A stretch of DNA of 64,000 nucleotides from Roseibium aggregatum (GTDB taxonomy: Bacteria; Pseudomonadota; Alphaproteobacteria; Rhizobiales; Stappiaceae). The first letter of the stretch is position 1, and each line of letters starts with the position of its first letter. The translations under genes were made by a program, and so were the position numbers. Location of the stretch: the NCBI RefSeq assembly GCF_017309185.1, contig NZ_JAEKJZ010000001.1, positions 1,860,001 to 1,924,000 of the forward strand, in the 5' to 3' direction. The notes under the pieces were generated by a model, which had not been told where the DNA came from, did no database searches, and saw only the letters and a program-made list of their open reading frames with translations. This document shows positions 36,370 through 44,804 of the stretch, in pieces.

Positions 36370-38931
36370 ATGTCAGCATTTCCTGACAGGGCAAAAGTCG
36401 TCATCGTCGGTCTGGGCGGCATTGTCGGCGCTTCGGTGGCGCATCACCTTATCGAACGCGGCTGGGACGATATCGTTGGCATCGACAAGTCCGGGATTCC
36501 GACCGATATCGGCTCGACGGCGCATGCTTCGGACTTCTGCTACACGACGAGCCACGACTACCTGTCGGTCTGGACCACCCAGTATTCCATCGATTTCTTC
36601 GACAAGATGGGCCACTACGCGCGGGTCGGCGGCCTTGAAGTCGCCAGGACCGGCGACGATGCCTGGATGGAGGAGATCAAGCGAAAGGTAACCTCCGGCA
36701 AGGCCTTCGGCACCAACGTCCGCCTCGTCAATCCGGCAGAAATCAAGGAAATGTTCCCGCTCATCGAAGAGGACATGGTTCAGGGCGGCATGTTCGATCC
36801 GGATGCCGGCCTCGTGGTGCCGCGGTCGCAGACGGTTGCCGGCAAGCTGGTGGATGAAGGCGAGAAAAGCGGCAAGCTCAAGGTCTTCGCCAACACGCCC
36901 GCGCAGTCGTTGCTGGTGGAAGATGGCCGCATCAAGGGCGTCGTCACCCATCGCGGAACCATCCTGGCCGATCATGTCATCGTCTGTGCCGGTCTCTGGG
37001 GCCGGCTGATCGCCGAAATGGTCGGCGAAGACCTGCCGGTCATGCCGGTCGATCATCCGCTCACCTTTTTCGGTCCCTACAACGAGTTTGAAGGCACCGG
37101 AAAGGACATCGGTTTTCCGCTTCTGCGCGACCAGGGCAATTCCGCCTACATGCGCGACACCGGCGACCCGAAGACGACAGAGGGCGGCCAGATCGAGTGG
37201 GGTTATTACGAAACGGACAACCCGCGTATGTGCCACCCGCGCGATCTGCTGGAAAAGGATCAGGCGCGCCTGTCGCCCTCGCAGCGCGATCTGGAGATGG
37301 AGCAGGTCATCGAACCGCTCGAACGCGCCATGGAACTGACGCCGATCCTGGGCGAAATCGGCTACAACGAGGGTCATTCCTTCAACGGTCTTCTGCAGGT
37401 TTCTGCCGCCGGCGGTCCGTCCTGCGGCGAGAGCCAGAAGGTCCGTGGACTCTGGTATTGCGTCGCCATCTGGGTAAAGGACGGGCCGGGATACGGCAAA
37501 CTGATCGCCGACTGGATGACCGACGGCCGAACTGAAATCGATCACGCATCCATCGACTATTCCCGCTTCTATGGGCATCAGCTGACCGAGGAATTCATCG
37601 AGGGCCGCTGCTACGAAGCCGCCCAGAAGATCTATTTCCCGGCGATCCATCCGCGCGAACCCTACGCGACGGGACGGAACGTCAAACGCTCGCCATTCTA
37701 TGAGCGGGAGGTTGAACTCGGCGGCTATTTCATGGAGCTCGGCGGCTGGGAACGCGCTCACGGCTATGCCGCCAACGAACCGCTGCTGGAAAAATACGGC
37801 GACCGGGTCCCGGTCCGCGAAAACGAATGGGACAGCCGGCATTTCTGGCGCGTGTCAAATGCCGAACACCTGGCGCTGAGCGAAGATTGCGGCCTCATCA
37901 ACCTGTCGCACTTCTTCATGTTCGACGTCGAAGGGCCAGACCATGTTGCTCTGCTGGAATGGCTGTGCGCGGCCAGAATCGGCGGCGACGCCAATGTCGG
38001 CAAGGGCATTTACACCCATTTTCTCGATGACGAGGGCAATGTTCGCGCCGATCTGACGGTGTTCCGCATGGCCGACCGCTGCCGCATCGTCGACGGCGCC
38101 GACGCCGGCCCGCGCGACTTCCACTATGTGAAGCGCATTGCGGAGGACAAAGGCTTCGACGTCACCGTCACCGATGTGAGCGAACAGTTCACCACCATCG
38201 GCATCTGGGGGCCGAACGCGCGTGAGAACCTGAAAAAGGTCGTTGCCGACCCGGCAGCGCTCGACCCTGAAAACTTCCCCTTTGCGGCCATCCGGCAGAT
38301 CGAAATCGCAGGCAAGCCGGTCTCCGCCCTTCGGCTTTCCTACGTTGGCGAGCAGGGGTGGGAACTGCACATGAAATACGAGGACGGCCTTGCGGTTTGG
38401 GACGCTCTGCGCGCCGTCGGCGTCATGGCGGTCGGCGTCGAGACCTACGCCAACTCGCGCCGAATGGAAAAGAGCCTGCGCTTGCAGAATGCCGACCTTC
38501 TGACCCAGTACAATCTCTACGAGGCGGATCTGGCTAGGCCAAAGGTGAAGGAAGCCGATTTCCGGGGCAAGGCCAAGCATCTGAAATACAGGGCGCGCGA
38601 CAAGCAGCCGGCCATGCTCTGCACCCTCGTGATGACGGAAAACACCGATGGGAACGGCATCGAGCGCTTTCCCGTCGGTGCCCTGCCGGTCATGGATCCG
38701 GAAACCGGCAAGACGCTTGTCGATAGCCTTGGCCGCCTGTCCTACACGACCTCGATTGCCTACGGACCGACGCTTGGCAAGAACATCGCGCTGGCCTACC
38801 TGCCGCAGGATTATTGCGAGGTCGGCCGCAAGCTCAATGTCGAATACTTCTCCGAAACCTATCCGGTTGAAGTGGTCGCAGTCGGCTACAAACCGCTCTA
38901 CGATCCGGAAAACCTGAAGCCGCGCTCCTGA
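36370..38931 (+). CDS. Dimethylglycine/sarcosine-dehydrogenase-like FAD oxidoreductase with GcvT domain
   Basis: An 853-residue two-part enzyme. Residues about 8-375 are a DAO-type FAD domain: dinucleotide fold VVIVGLGGIVGASVAHHL, and GSTAHAS with His52 in the position that covalently binds FAD in DMGDH. A FAO_M-type middle domain follows, then a C-terminal GcvT aminomethyltransferase-like domain (about 480-840; VGEQGWELHMKYEDGLAVWD). Family members oxidise N-methyl groups of dimethylglycine or sarcosine and pass the one-carbon unit to THF. With the BHMT-like gene 164 nt downstream and folD nearby, a betaine demethylation role is inferred. AAAAGGA precedes the ATG. Confidence 0.9.
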   Translation: MSAFPDRAKVVIVGLGGIVGASVAHHLIERGWDDIVGIDKSGIPTDIGSTAHASDFCYTTSHDYLSVWTTQYSIDFFDKMGHYARVGGLEVARTGDDAWMEEIKRKVTSGKAFGTNVRLVNPAEIKEMFPLIEEDMVQGGMFDPDAGLVVPRSQTVAGKLVDEGEKSGKLKVFANTPAQSLLVEDGRIKGVVTHRGTILADHVIVCAGLWGRLIAEMVGEDLPVMPVDHPLTFFGPYNEFEGTGKDIGFPLLRDQGNSAYMRDTGDPKTTEGGQIEWGYYETDNPRMCHPRDLLEKDQARLSPSQRDLEMEQVIEPLERAMELTPILGEIGYNEGHSFNGLLQVSAAGGPSCGESQKVRGLWYCVAIWVKDGPGYGKLIADWMTDGRTEIDHASIDYSRFYGHQLTEEFIEGRCYEAAQKIYFPAIHPREPYATGRNVKRSPFYEREVELGGYFMELGGWERAHGYAANEPLLEKYGDRVPVRENEWDSRHFWRVSNAEHLALSEDCGLINLSHFFMFDVEGPDHVALLEWLCAARIGGDANVGKGIYTHFLDDEGNVRADLTVFRMADRCRIVDGADAGPRDFHYVKRIAEDKGFDVTVTDVSEQFTTIGIWGPNARENLKKVVADPAALDPENFPFAAIRQIEIAGKPVSALRLSYVGEQGWELHMKYEDGLAVWDALRAVGVMAVGVETYANSRRMEKSLRLQNADLLTQYNLYEADLARPKVKEADFRGKAKHLKYRARDKQPAMLCTLVMTENTDGNGIERFPVGALPVMDPETGKTLVDSLGRLSYTTSIAYGPTLGKNIALAYLPQDYCEVGRKLNVEYFSETYPVEVVAVGYKPLYDPENLKPRS

Positions 38932-39008
38932 CCTGTCGGGTCGGGAAACCGCCGGCTGGACCCTGCCGGGGAGCCGTCGATACGGCAGAGTCCGGAGATG
39001 ACCTCAAA

Positions 39009-39032
39009 CCCCGCGTGGACTTCCGCGCGGGG
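39009..39032 (+). terminator. 7-bp stem hairpin between the DMGDH-like and BHMT-like genes
   Basis: CCCCGCG and CGCGGGG surround a 10-nt loop, 77 nt past the flavoprotein stop, followed by TCTGCTATTG without a T-run. It could be an attenuator or a processing/stability hairpin that lowers read-through into the methyltransferase gene. Confidence 0.5.
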
Positions 39033-39095
39033 TCTGCTATTGCGGGATAGGCCGTTCAGAACGGATCGCCACGTACAAAGACGAAAGACTGACGA

Positions 39096-40121
39096 ATGTC
39101 CAAACTGGAAGATCTTCTGGCCCGGAAAGGGGCACTTCTCGCCGACGGGGCGACGGGAACCAATCTGTTCGAGATGGGGCTCGTTTCGGGCGATGCGCCG
39201 GAACTCTGGAACACGGACGAGCCTGAAAAGATCAAGGCGCTGCACCAGTCGTTCGTCGATGCCGGGTCGGACATCATCCTGACCAACACATTCGGCTGCA
39301 ACAGGCACCGGCTGAAGCTGCACAAGGCCGAGGGCAGGGTGAAGGAACTCAACATCGCTGCCGTGAAACTTGCAAAGGAAGTGGCTGCGACGGTCGATCG
39401 CGAAGTCCTCATCGGCGGGTCCATCGGTCCGACCGGCGAACTCTTCCAGCCGCTCGGCGCACTCAGCTACGAGGACGGTGTCGCTGCCTTTCGTGAGCAG
39501 ATCGAAGGTCTTGTGGAAGGTGGAGCGGATATTCTGTGGGTCGAGACCATGTCCGCGGTTGAGGAAATGAAAGCGGCTGCCGAGGCGGCGAAGGAGTTCG
39601 ACCTGCCGCTGGTGCTGACCGCGAGCTTCGATACGGCGGGCAAGACCATGATGGGCCTGTCGCCGACAGGGCTCGGAGACCTTCAGTCCCAGTTTGCCTG
39701 CACGCCTGTCGCGATCGGCTCCAACTGCGGGGTCGGGGCATCGGACCTCCTGGCCGCGATCATGGACATTACGGCAGCCTATCCGGAGGCGTTTGTCGTC
39801 GCCAAGGCCAATTGCGGCATTCCGCAGATCAAGGGGGATGAGGTCGTCTATACCGGCACGCCCGAACTGATGGCGAAATATGCCCATATGGCGTTGGACG
39901 CCGGCGCCCGGATCGTCGGCGGATGCTGCGGAACGTCGCCGGTTCATCTGGCGGCCATGCGCGCGGCGCTTGACGCGCACCGGGCCGGAACGCGCCCGAC
40001 CCTCGATGAGGTCATTGCCGAAATCGGACCGCTGGTCTCGCCCCCCAACAAGGCGGCGGATGCTGCGCGGGCCGAAGGCGGTGACGGGACCGGCCGCCGC
40101 CGGGGCCGCCGGCGAGGATAG
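39096..40121 (+). CDS. bmt: Betaine-homocysteine methyltransferase-like (homocysteine S-methyltransferase domain)
   Basis: A 341-residue Pfam S-methyl_trans TIM-barrel. Visible are LLADGATGTNLFEMGL at the N-terminus, LTNTFGCNRHRL, and the three zinc-binding Cys in IGSNCGVG and GGCCGTSP. Such enzymes move a methyl group from betaine (or S-methylmethionine) to homocysteine, making methionine. The genomic link to a DMGDH-like flavoprotein points to betaine as donor and dimethylglycine as product. The C-terminus ends in a short Arg/Gly tail (RRRGRRRG) not expected of the catalytic fold. Confidence 0.9.
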   Translation: MSKLEDLLARKGALLADGATGTNLFEMGLVSGDAPELWNTDEPEKIKALHQSFVDAGSDIILTNTFGCNRHRLKLHKAEGRVKELNIAAVKLAKEVAATVDREVLIGGSIGPTGELFQPLGALSYEDGVAAFREQIEGLVEGGADILWVETMSAVEEMKAAAEAAKEFDLPLVLTASFDTAGKTMMGLSPTGLGDLQSQFACTPVAIGSNCGVGASDLLAAIMDITAAYPEAFVVAKANCGIPQIKGDEVVYTGTPELMAKYAHMALDAGARIVGGCCGTSPVHLAAMRAALDAHRAGTRPTLDEVIAEIGPLVSPPNKAADAARAEGGDGTGRRRGRRRG

Positions 40122-40156
40122 CTTGCGGGCGCGCTGGGCCGGCTGTCAGGTCTGCG

Positions 40157-40660
40157 TCAGCAGCTTCCAGGCTGTGCCTTGGAAAAGCTCTCCTTTGTCT
40201 CGGCAAGCTTTGCCGAGACAATGCCCATGGGCTGGTAGGGCGGGTCGGCCTGCATGCCGATATTGATCATGTGGATCTTGTAACAGCCGGTGAAGACCTT
40301 GGTGGAGCCATTCGTCTGCTTGGCTTCCAGAGCCACCGGAAGCGCCCAGTAGATCTGCCCGGCGCCCGGATCGGGCTCCGTTTCTCCAAACTTGACCTGC
40401 ACGGTCTCCGTCCCGGCATAGCCTTTCACCCACTTGTCGAAGTCTGCGGGCGCATCTTCGGCCTGAAAATAGCTGTAGGCCTGGACGTATAACTTGTTGC
40501 TGATGGCGTAATAGTAACTCTCGACCAGTTTCTGAGGCGTCGAGCGGTCATCCATATAGGTCCAGCCTTCCGCCTGTGTCGAATAGGGCGCAAGGCCCAG
40601 GCCGAACGGCAGACAGGTGGCGGCCAGAGCGGCGCATCGCAGAAGTGTAAAACGGGGCAT
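40157..40660 (-). CDS. Exported protein of unknown function, possible NTF2-like fold
   Basis: A 167-residue protein with a signal peptide (MPRFTLLRCAALAATCLPFG, probable cut after TQA). The mature part begins TPQKLVESYYYAISNKLYVQ, a pattern seen in NTF2/SnoaL-like proteins, and has two Cys (FTGCYK and the terminal GSC) that could pair in the periplasm. I do not recognise a specific family. The ATG at 40660 follows AAAGGAAAG; a longer in-frame start would bury the signal peptide. Convergent with the methyltransferase gene. Confidence 0.75.
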   Translation of the reverse strand: MPRFTLLRCAALAATCLPFGLGLAPYSTQAEGWTYMDDRSTPQKLVESYYYAISNKLYVQAYSYFQAEDAPADFDKWVKGYAGTETVQVKFGETEPDPGAGQIYWALPVALEAKQTNGSTKVFTGCYKIHMINIGMQADPPYQPMGIVSAKLAETKESFSKAQPGSC

Positions 40661-40832
40661 CGGATCTTTCCTTTCTCCGGAGCCGGAAATGCCGCTTCTC
40701 GCCGAACGTGTTGAAGCCTCGTCTTCGTCAAGGCCCAAGGCCGCCACGAAACCAACGACATCAGCCCTCGAGAAAATTTACAATCACCGGGGTCTGGATG
40801 CCAGCGACGATTCCCGGTTGCTTTCCACCGTT

Positions 40833-40849
40833 TTGACGTTAGCGTAAGC
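40833..40849 (+). promoter_or_regulatory. Imperfect palindrome upstream of the thioesterase gene
   Basis: TTGACGTTAGCGTAAGC, 47 nt before the thioesterase ATG, is a near-palindrome (GACGTTAGCGTAAG core) reminiscent of MerR-type LiuR sites that control acyl-CoA catabolism. No such regulator is in the window; this rests on resemblance only. Confidence 0.3.
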
Positions 40850-40895
40850 TGCATAAAAAAATCGGTTTGGTTTTATGGGGTTGGGAGGAGCTAAA

Positions 40896-41327
40896 ATGCA
40901 GCCGGTCATGTCTGCTGTTGAAGTCATGGAATTGCTGGACCGGGAGTTTCCGCAGATTCATGCCGGTGGTCGAGTGTACGCCATCGAAGGCGTTTCGTCC
41001 GGTGAAGCCGTCGTTCGTCTGTCCGCCAACGAGCTGCACCTCCGGCCCGGGGGAACGGTTTCCGGTCCGGCCATGATGAGCCTGACGGATCTGGCCGCCT
41101 ATGTCGTGATCCTGGCGCACATCGGGCCACAGGCCTTGGCGGTGACCACGAATCTCAACATCAATTTTCTGCGCAAGCCCGAGCCTGGTGATCTCCTGGC
41201 CACCTGTCGCATTCTGAAGCTCGGCAAGCGTCTGGTCGTGGTCGACTGCGGGATTGCCGGGGAAGGGGAGGAAGACCTGGTGGCGCATGCCACGGCAACC
41301 TATTCGGTGCCTCCACGCGCCCCTTAG
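40896..41327 (+). CDS. PaaI/YdiI-type hot-dog thioesterase
   Basis: A 143-residue 4HBT/hot-dog fold protein that probably hydrolyses acyl-CoA thioesters. The central helix reads GGTVSGPAMMSLTDLAAYVV, where the usual HGG is SGP; the following NLNINFLRKPEPGDLLATCR strand and helix are typical. The ATG at 40896 is chosen because GGAGG lies 7 nt upstream; an ATG at 40875 would place that Shine-Dalgarno inside the gene. Its stop overlaps the stop of the converging GGDEF gene by 4 nt. Confidence 0.88.
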   Translation: MQPVMSAVEVMELLDREFPQIHAGGRVYAIEGVSSGEAVVRLSANELHLRPGGTVSGPAMMSLTDLAAYVVILAHIGPQALAVTTNLNINFLRKPEPGDLLATCRILKLGKRLVVVDCGIAGEGEEDLVAHATATYSVPPRAP

Positions 41328-42544
41328 GCGATTTTCAGAATGTCTTCCTGCTCGAACAGACCTTCAAGCTCCTCGGAGTATTCGACGATCTGACTGCGGC
41401 CACGGCGTTTGGCCGCATAGACGGCGAGGTCGGCGCGGTGCAGGGCCAAGCGGCCGGTGTCGCCGGTCACGGCAAGATAGGCGCCGATACTCAGGCTCGG
41501 GGCGTAGATGGCTCCGGAAACGTCTTTCGGAGATGTCGCTTTTTCCATGACGCGCCCATAGAGGCATCTGAAGTCCTTCAAGGAAATTTCAGGCAGCAGG
41601 AGCACGAATTCATCTCCGCCGAAGCGTCCGACCGCGTCACCTCCTCCTCTGAGGCACGCCTTGAGCGCATGCGCGATCTGTTGAAGCAGGAGATCGCCGC
41701 AAACATGGCCGAACTGGTCGTTCACCTGTTTGAAGTAGTCGATGTCGACAAAAAGGATGCCGAGGTTGAGAGGGGTCTCGGAATTTTCGAAATGATCGTC
41801 GAAGATCTGTGAAATGCTGTTGCGATTCAGCGTGCCGGTCAGTTGATCGTAACGCGTCAGCTCCAGGAGTTGCCTGTCCTTGTGCCTCAGCTGACGCGTC
41901 CGGTGAACGTAAATCACCACCGGGACGAGCAGGAATACCGCGGTTCCGGCAACCATCAGTCCGCCGGTTTTCTTGAAAGCGGCCTGCAAGGCCTGTCTGA
42001 AATTGCTGACGTCGACAAGAACCTCGAGCGTGCCGATGTTTTCACCGGACGGGAGCACGGCCGGCAGGTAGACTTGCGCATAGGTTTTTTCTGGTGCCGC
42101 TGCGCCTGTCTGGCTTACAATGGCAACCTGCGGCTCGCCGCTTTCATGGACGCTGAGTGCGAGCTCGTTGAAGAGCTGTTCCGGCATTGGGCCGCCCATG
42201 TCCGACAGAAGCGTGATCATTCCCTGGTCGTCGAACATCTCGAAGCGCACGACACCCACCAGGGCAAAGGAATTCTCGAGCCTCTCCGCCTCCTGGCGCG
42301 TGGTTATGCCCTGACCGATCATGCGGCGAGCCGAAGGCGTGGTCCGGTAGAAGTTTTCCGCCCAGTTCAGGGCCCGAATTTCTGCCTCTTCCTTGATGGC
42401 CGCATCGACCTGCCAGTCGATCAGAACGTCAAGGGCTGCAACGGACGCCAGAAGGAGCAACGCGGCGCCCATCGTTGCCACAATCAATGGACGTTTGGTC
42501 CAAGTTTTCAGGCTTGATAGACCCATCGTGCAGGAGTTCCTCAT
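41324..42544 (-). CDS. Membrane-bound GGDEF diguanylate cyclase
   Basis: A 406-residue protein: membrane helix about 19-42, a periplasmic region about 43-190, a second helix about 192-215, then a GGDEF domain with RFGGDEFVLLL intact (GGDEF at 309-313), predicting synthesis of cyclic-di-GMP. The residue needed for the RxxD inhibitory site is displaced by one (RGGGD), so product inhibition may be weak. The periplasmic part is not a sensor family I recognise. A second in-frame ATG at 42526 lies behind an AGGAA. Convergent with the thioesterase and divergent from rplM. Confidence 0.9.
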   Translation of the reverse strand: MRNSCTMGLSSLKTWTKRPLIVATMGAALLLLASVAALDVLIDWQVDAAIKEEAEIRALNWAENFYRTTPSARRMIGQGITTRQEAERLENSFALVGVVRFEMFDDQGMITLLSDMGGPMPEQLFNELALSVHESGEPQVAIVSQTGAAAPEKTYAQVYLPAVLPSGENIGTLEVLVDVSNFRQALQAAFKKTGGLMVAGTAVFLLVPVVIYVHRTRQLRHKDRQLLELTRYDQLTGTLNRNSISQIFDDHFENSETPLNLGILFVDIDYFKQVNDQFGHVCGDLLLQQIAHALKACLRGGGDAVGRFGGDEFVLLLPEISLKDFRCLYGRVMEKATSPKDVSGAIYAPSLSIGAYLAVTGDTGRLALHRADLAVYAAKRRGRSQIVEYSEELEGLFEQEDILKIA

Positions 42545-42689
42545 GATTCATCGTGAAAGTGATCTTCAGGTTTTAAGGATTGGTAAAATTGACGAGAAAA
42601 GGCGTCGAAACTGCTCAGGTTTGCAACAGGGGGTGTTTGCAAAAATTGCGGCAAATTATGAGGTATCTGAATACCGTTTTTATAAGTAA

Positions 42690-42717
42690 TTGAAAATAAA
42701 CAGAAATAAACTATAGG
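42690..42717 (+). promoter_or_regulatory. Candidate sigma-70 promoter of rplM-rpsI
   Basis: TTGAAA (42690-42695) and TATAGG (42712-42717) are separated by 16 bp in an AT-rich stretch. Transcription would begin near 42724, leaving a leader of about 128 nt before rplM. Confidence 0.45.
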
Positions 42718-42727
42718 AGGGTGTAGA

Positions 42728-42781
42728 ATGAACTTGACGACATTTCCGTGTCGGCCTATAAGCTGCCTCGACCGAATTTGA
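42728..42781 (+). CDS. Possible 17-residue leader ORF upstream of rplM
   Basis: An ATG placed 7 nt after a perfect AGGAGG opens a 17-codon ORF (MNLTTFPCRPISCLDRI) ending 70 nt before rplM. If the TATAGG at 42712 is the real -10 box, the AGGAGG would not be transcribed and the ORF would be nearly leaderless. It is a leader-peptide candidate, not a proven gene. Confidence 0.3.
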   Translation: MNLTTFPCRPISCLDRI

Positions 42782-42851
42782 GGTCCGTTCGCTGGTTTCT
42801 TGAAGATCCGCACGGGCCTTTTCTGTAACCCGACCATTACGGATCATACTC

Positions 42852-43319
42852 ATGAAGACCTTCTCTGCCAAACCGGCTGAGGTCGAGAAAAAGTGGATCT
42901 TGATCGACGCAGAAGGCATGGTTGTCGGCCGTCTCGCCGCTTTCATCGCCAACCACCTGCGCGGCAAGCATCTGCCGACCTACACTCCGCATATCGATAC
43001 CGGTGACAATGTCATCGTCATCAACGCCGATAAGGTGGTGCTCACCGGCCGCAAGTACGACAACAAGAAGTACTACTGGCACACCGGCCATCCGGGTGGC
43101 ATCAAGGAGCGCACCGCACGCGCGATCCTGGAAGGCCGCTTTCCCGAGCGCGTCCTGGAAAAGGCCGTGCAGCGCATGATGCCGGGCGGTCCGCTGTCCA
43201 ACAAGCAGCTGAGCAACCTCAAGGTTTACGCCGGCCCGAACCATCCGCATGAAGCTCAGTCGCCTGAACTGGTCGACGTTAAGGGCCTCAACCCCAAAAA
43301 TGACGGCAAGAGGGCTTAA
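42852..43319 (+). CDS. rplM: 50S ribosomal protein L13
   Basis: A 155-residue L13 with [20 protein letters not shown] at the start, [37 protein letters not shown] and [18 protein letters not shown]. It is an early-binding protein of the large subunit. It is followed by rpsI after 2 nt, the conserved bacterial L13-S9 pair. Its own Shine-Dalgarno is weak (GGATC), while a better one lies upstream of a short ORF in the leader. Confidence 0.98.
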   Translation: MKTFSAKPAEVEKKWILIDAEGMVVGRLAAFIANHLRGKHLPTYTPHIDTGDNVIVINADKVVLTGRKYDNKKYYWHTGHPGGIKERTARAILEGRFPERVLEKAVQRMMPGGPLSNKQLSNLKVYAGPNHPHEAQSPELVDVKGLNPKNDGKRA

Positions 43320-43321
43320 TC

Positions 43322-43798
43322 ATGGCTGAGCTGCAATCCCTGGAAGAACTGGGCGGCGCGGTTGAGACCGCAGCCCCCGAAGCACCGGTCCATGTCCAGA
43401 AGCTGGACGCTCAGGGCCGCGCCTATGCAACCGGCAAGCGGAAAGACGCGATCGCTCGCGTGTGGATCCGTCCGGGCACCGGCAAGATCGTCGTCAACAA
43501 GAAGGACTTCACCGAGTATTTCGCTCGCCCGGTTCTTCAGATGATCCTTCAGCAGCCGATCATGCTCACGGATCGCGCCGGTCAGTATGATGTCATTGCG
43601 ACCGTGACCGGTGGCGGGCTCTCCGGGCAGGCGGGTGCGGTGCGCCACGGCCTCTCCAAGGCTCTGACCCACTACGAACCGGAACTGCGTGCCATTCTGA
43701 AGAAAAACGGCTTCCTGACCCGCGACTCCCGTGTCGTGGAACGTAAGAAGTTCGGTAAGCGCAAGGCCCGTCGGTCCTTCCAGTTCTCCAAGCGTTAA
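43322..43798 (+). CDS. rpsI: 30S ribosomal protein S9
   Basis: A 158-residue S9 with an alphaproteobacterial N-terminal extension of about 30 residues, then [39 protein letters not shown], and the basic C-terminal tail [18 protein letters not shown] that reaches the P-site tRNA. Second gene of rplM-rpsI, ended by a strong terminator. Confidence 0.98.
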   Translation: MAELQSLEELGGAVETAAPEAPVHVQKLDAQGRAYATGKRKDAIARVWIRPGTGKIVVNKKDFTEYFARPVLQMILQQPIMLTDRAGQYDVIATVTGGGLSGQAGAVRHGLSKALTHYEPELRAILKKNGFLTRDSRVVERKKFGKRKARRSFQFSKR

Positions 43799-43828
43799 GC
43801 TGGAACGGCAATATTTTCGAAAATCCAG

Positions 43829-43857
43829 GGGCTCGCGGTTCGCGGGCCCTTTTTTCT
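43829..43857 (+). terminator. Intrinsic terminator of rplM-rpsI
   Basis: A 9-bp GC-rich stem (GGGCTCGCG with CGCGGGCCC, one G-U pair, 3-nt loop) is followed by TTTTTTCTT, 31 nt after the rpsI stop. Confidence 0.93.
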
Positions 43858-44087
43858 TGCCTGCTGGAACTGAAATCTCAACATTAACGGAGGACGCACG
43901 GGCAAGCCCCCAAGGCCCTATTGTTGAAACATCGGCATATCGGCAAAGTAAGGCACGAAAAAAATCGTACGAGCTGGCTCAGCTGATTGCACAGGCCGCT
44001 GAGTTGATGCGCAAGGGGTATGACGCGCACGCGCCAGGAACCAGGACTTGCATTTGAGCGAAGGTCCTTGGAACCGTCGGTCCAGCA

Positions 44088-44804
44088 ATGGAGGGGAAAT
44101 TGACACCTCAAGAATTTTCCAATGCCGTGTCATGGGCCGTCATCGCCAACAAGAATTTCAACAAGATTTTTTGTATTGGTGACAACAAGACGGGAACGAC
44201 AACCCTGGAAAGGGTCCTCCGTCTCTATGGCTATCATTTGCCTGATCAACAGGAGCAGGAAATCAGGCTAACGAAGCGCGTTTTCGAAACGGATTACACA
44301 GAGCTGACGCGGTTTTGCAGTCGCTACGATGCGTTCCAGGATATGCCTTTCTCGCAGGGCCTCACATATGTCGCGGCGGATGCCTTGTTCCCGAACAGCA
44401 AGTTCATACTCACAGAGAGAGACCCGGAAAGCTGGTTTTCATCCCTCGTGAATTTTCATAAGAAAATCTATGGCATTGAAGATATCAATGACGTATCCGA
44501 GAAAGTTATTCTTGAAAAATTCAACTATCTGTATCCGGGATACGTTCACACCAAGACGAAACGATTTCTCACGTCATTTGATGGGCGCAAGAAGGAAGTT
44601 CAATGGGAGAAAATATATGATAAGGACTATTACATAGATCTCTATGAAAGTCGAAATCTGAGTATCAAGAAATATTTTGCGGATACTCCTGAAAAGCTTT
44701 TGATCATTGACGTCACGAAAGAGAGGGATACGTCAAAAATCTGCGACTTCCTGAACATACCGGGCAATTTCGCAATTGATATGCCTCACGAGAACAAGAC
44801 TTAG
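44088..44804 (+). CDS. Sulfotransferase-like protein, AT-rich (probably acquired)
   Basis: A 238-residue protein with a PAPS-type P-loop near the N-terminus (FCIGDNKTGTTTLERVLRLY, residues 28-47, the 5'-phosphosulfate loop) and a 3'-phosphate-binding strand FILTERDPESWFSSLVNFH. This matches the Sulfotransfer superfamily; the acceptor is unknown. Codon use is clearly AT-richer than its neighbours, with many ATA/AAA/GAT codons. A TTG at 44100 directly behind GGAGGGGAAA is an alternative start. It stands alone between the ribosomal operon and a MerR regulator. Confidence 0.82.
   Translation: MEGKLTPQEFSNAVSWAVIANKNFNKIFCIGDNKTGTTTLERVLRLYGYHLPDQQEQEIRLTKRVFETDYTELTRFCSRYDAFQDMPFSQGLTYVAADALFPNSKFILTERDPESWFSSLVNFHKKIYGIEDINDVSEKVILEKFNYLYPGYVHTKTKRFLTSFDGRKKEVQWEKIYDKDYYIDLYESRNLSIKKYFADTPEKLLIIDVTKERDTSKICDFLNIPGNFAIDMPHENKT

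Noticed and set aside
36373..37842. Minus-strand open frame of 489 codons opposite the DMGDH-like gene
   Set aside because: Antisense shadow; the plus strand carries the intact FAD and GcvT motifs.
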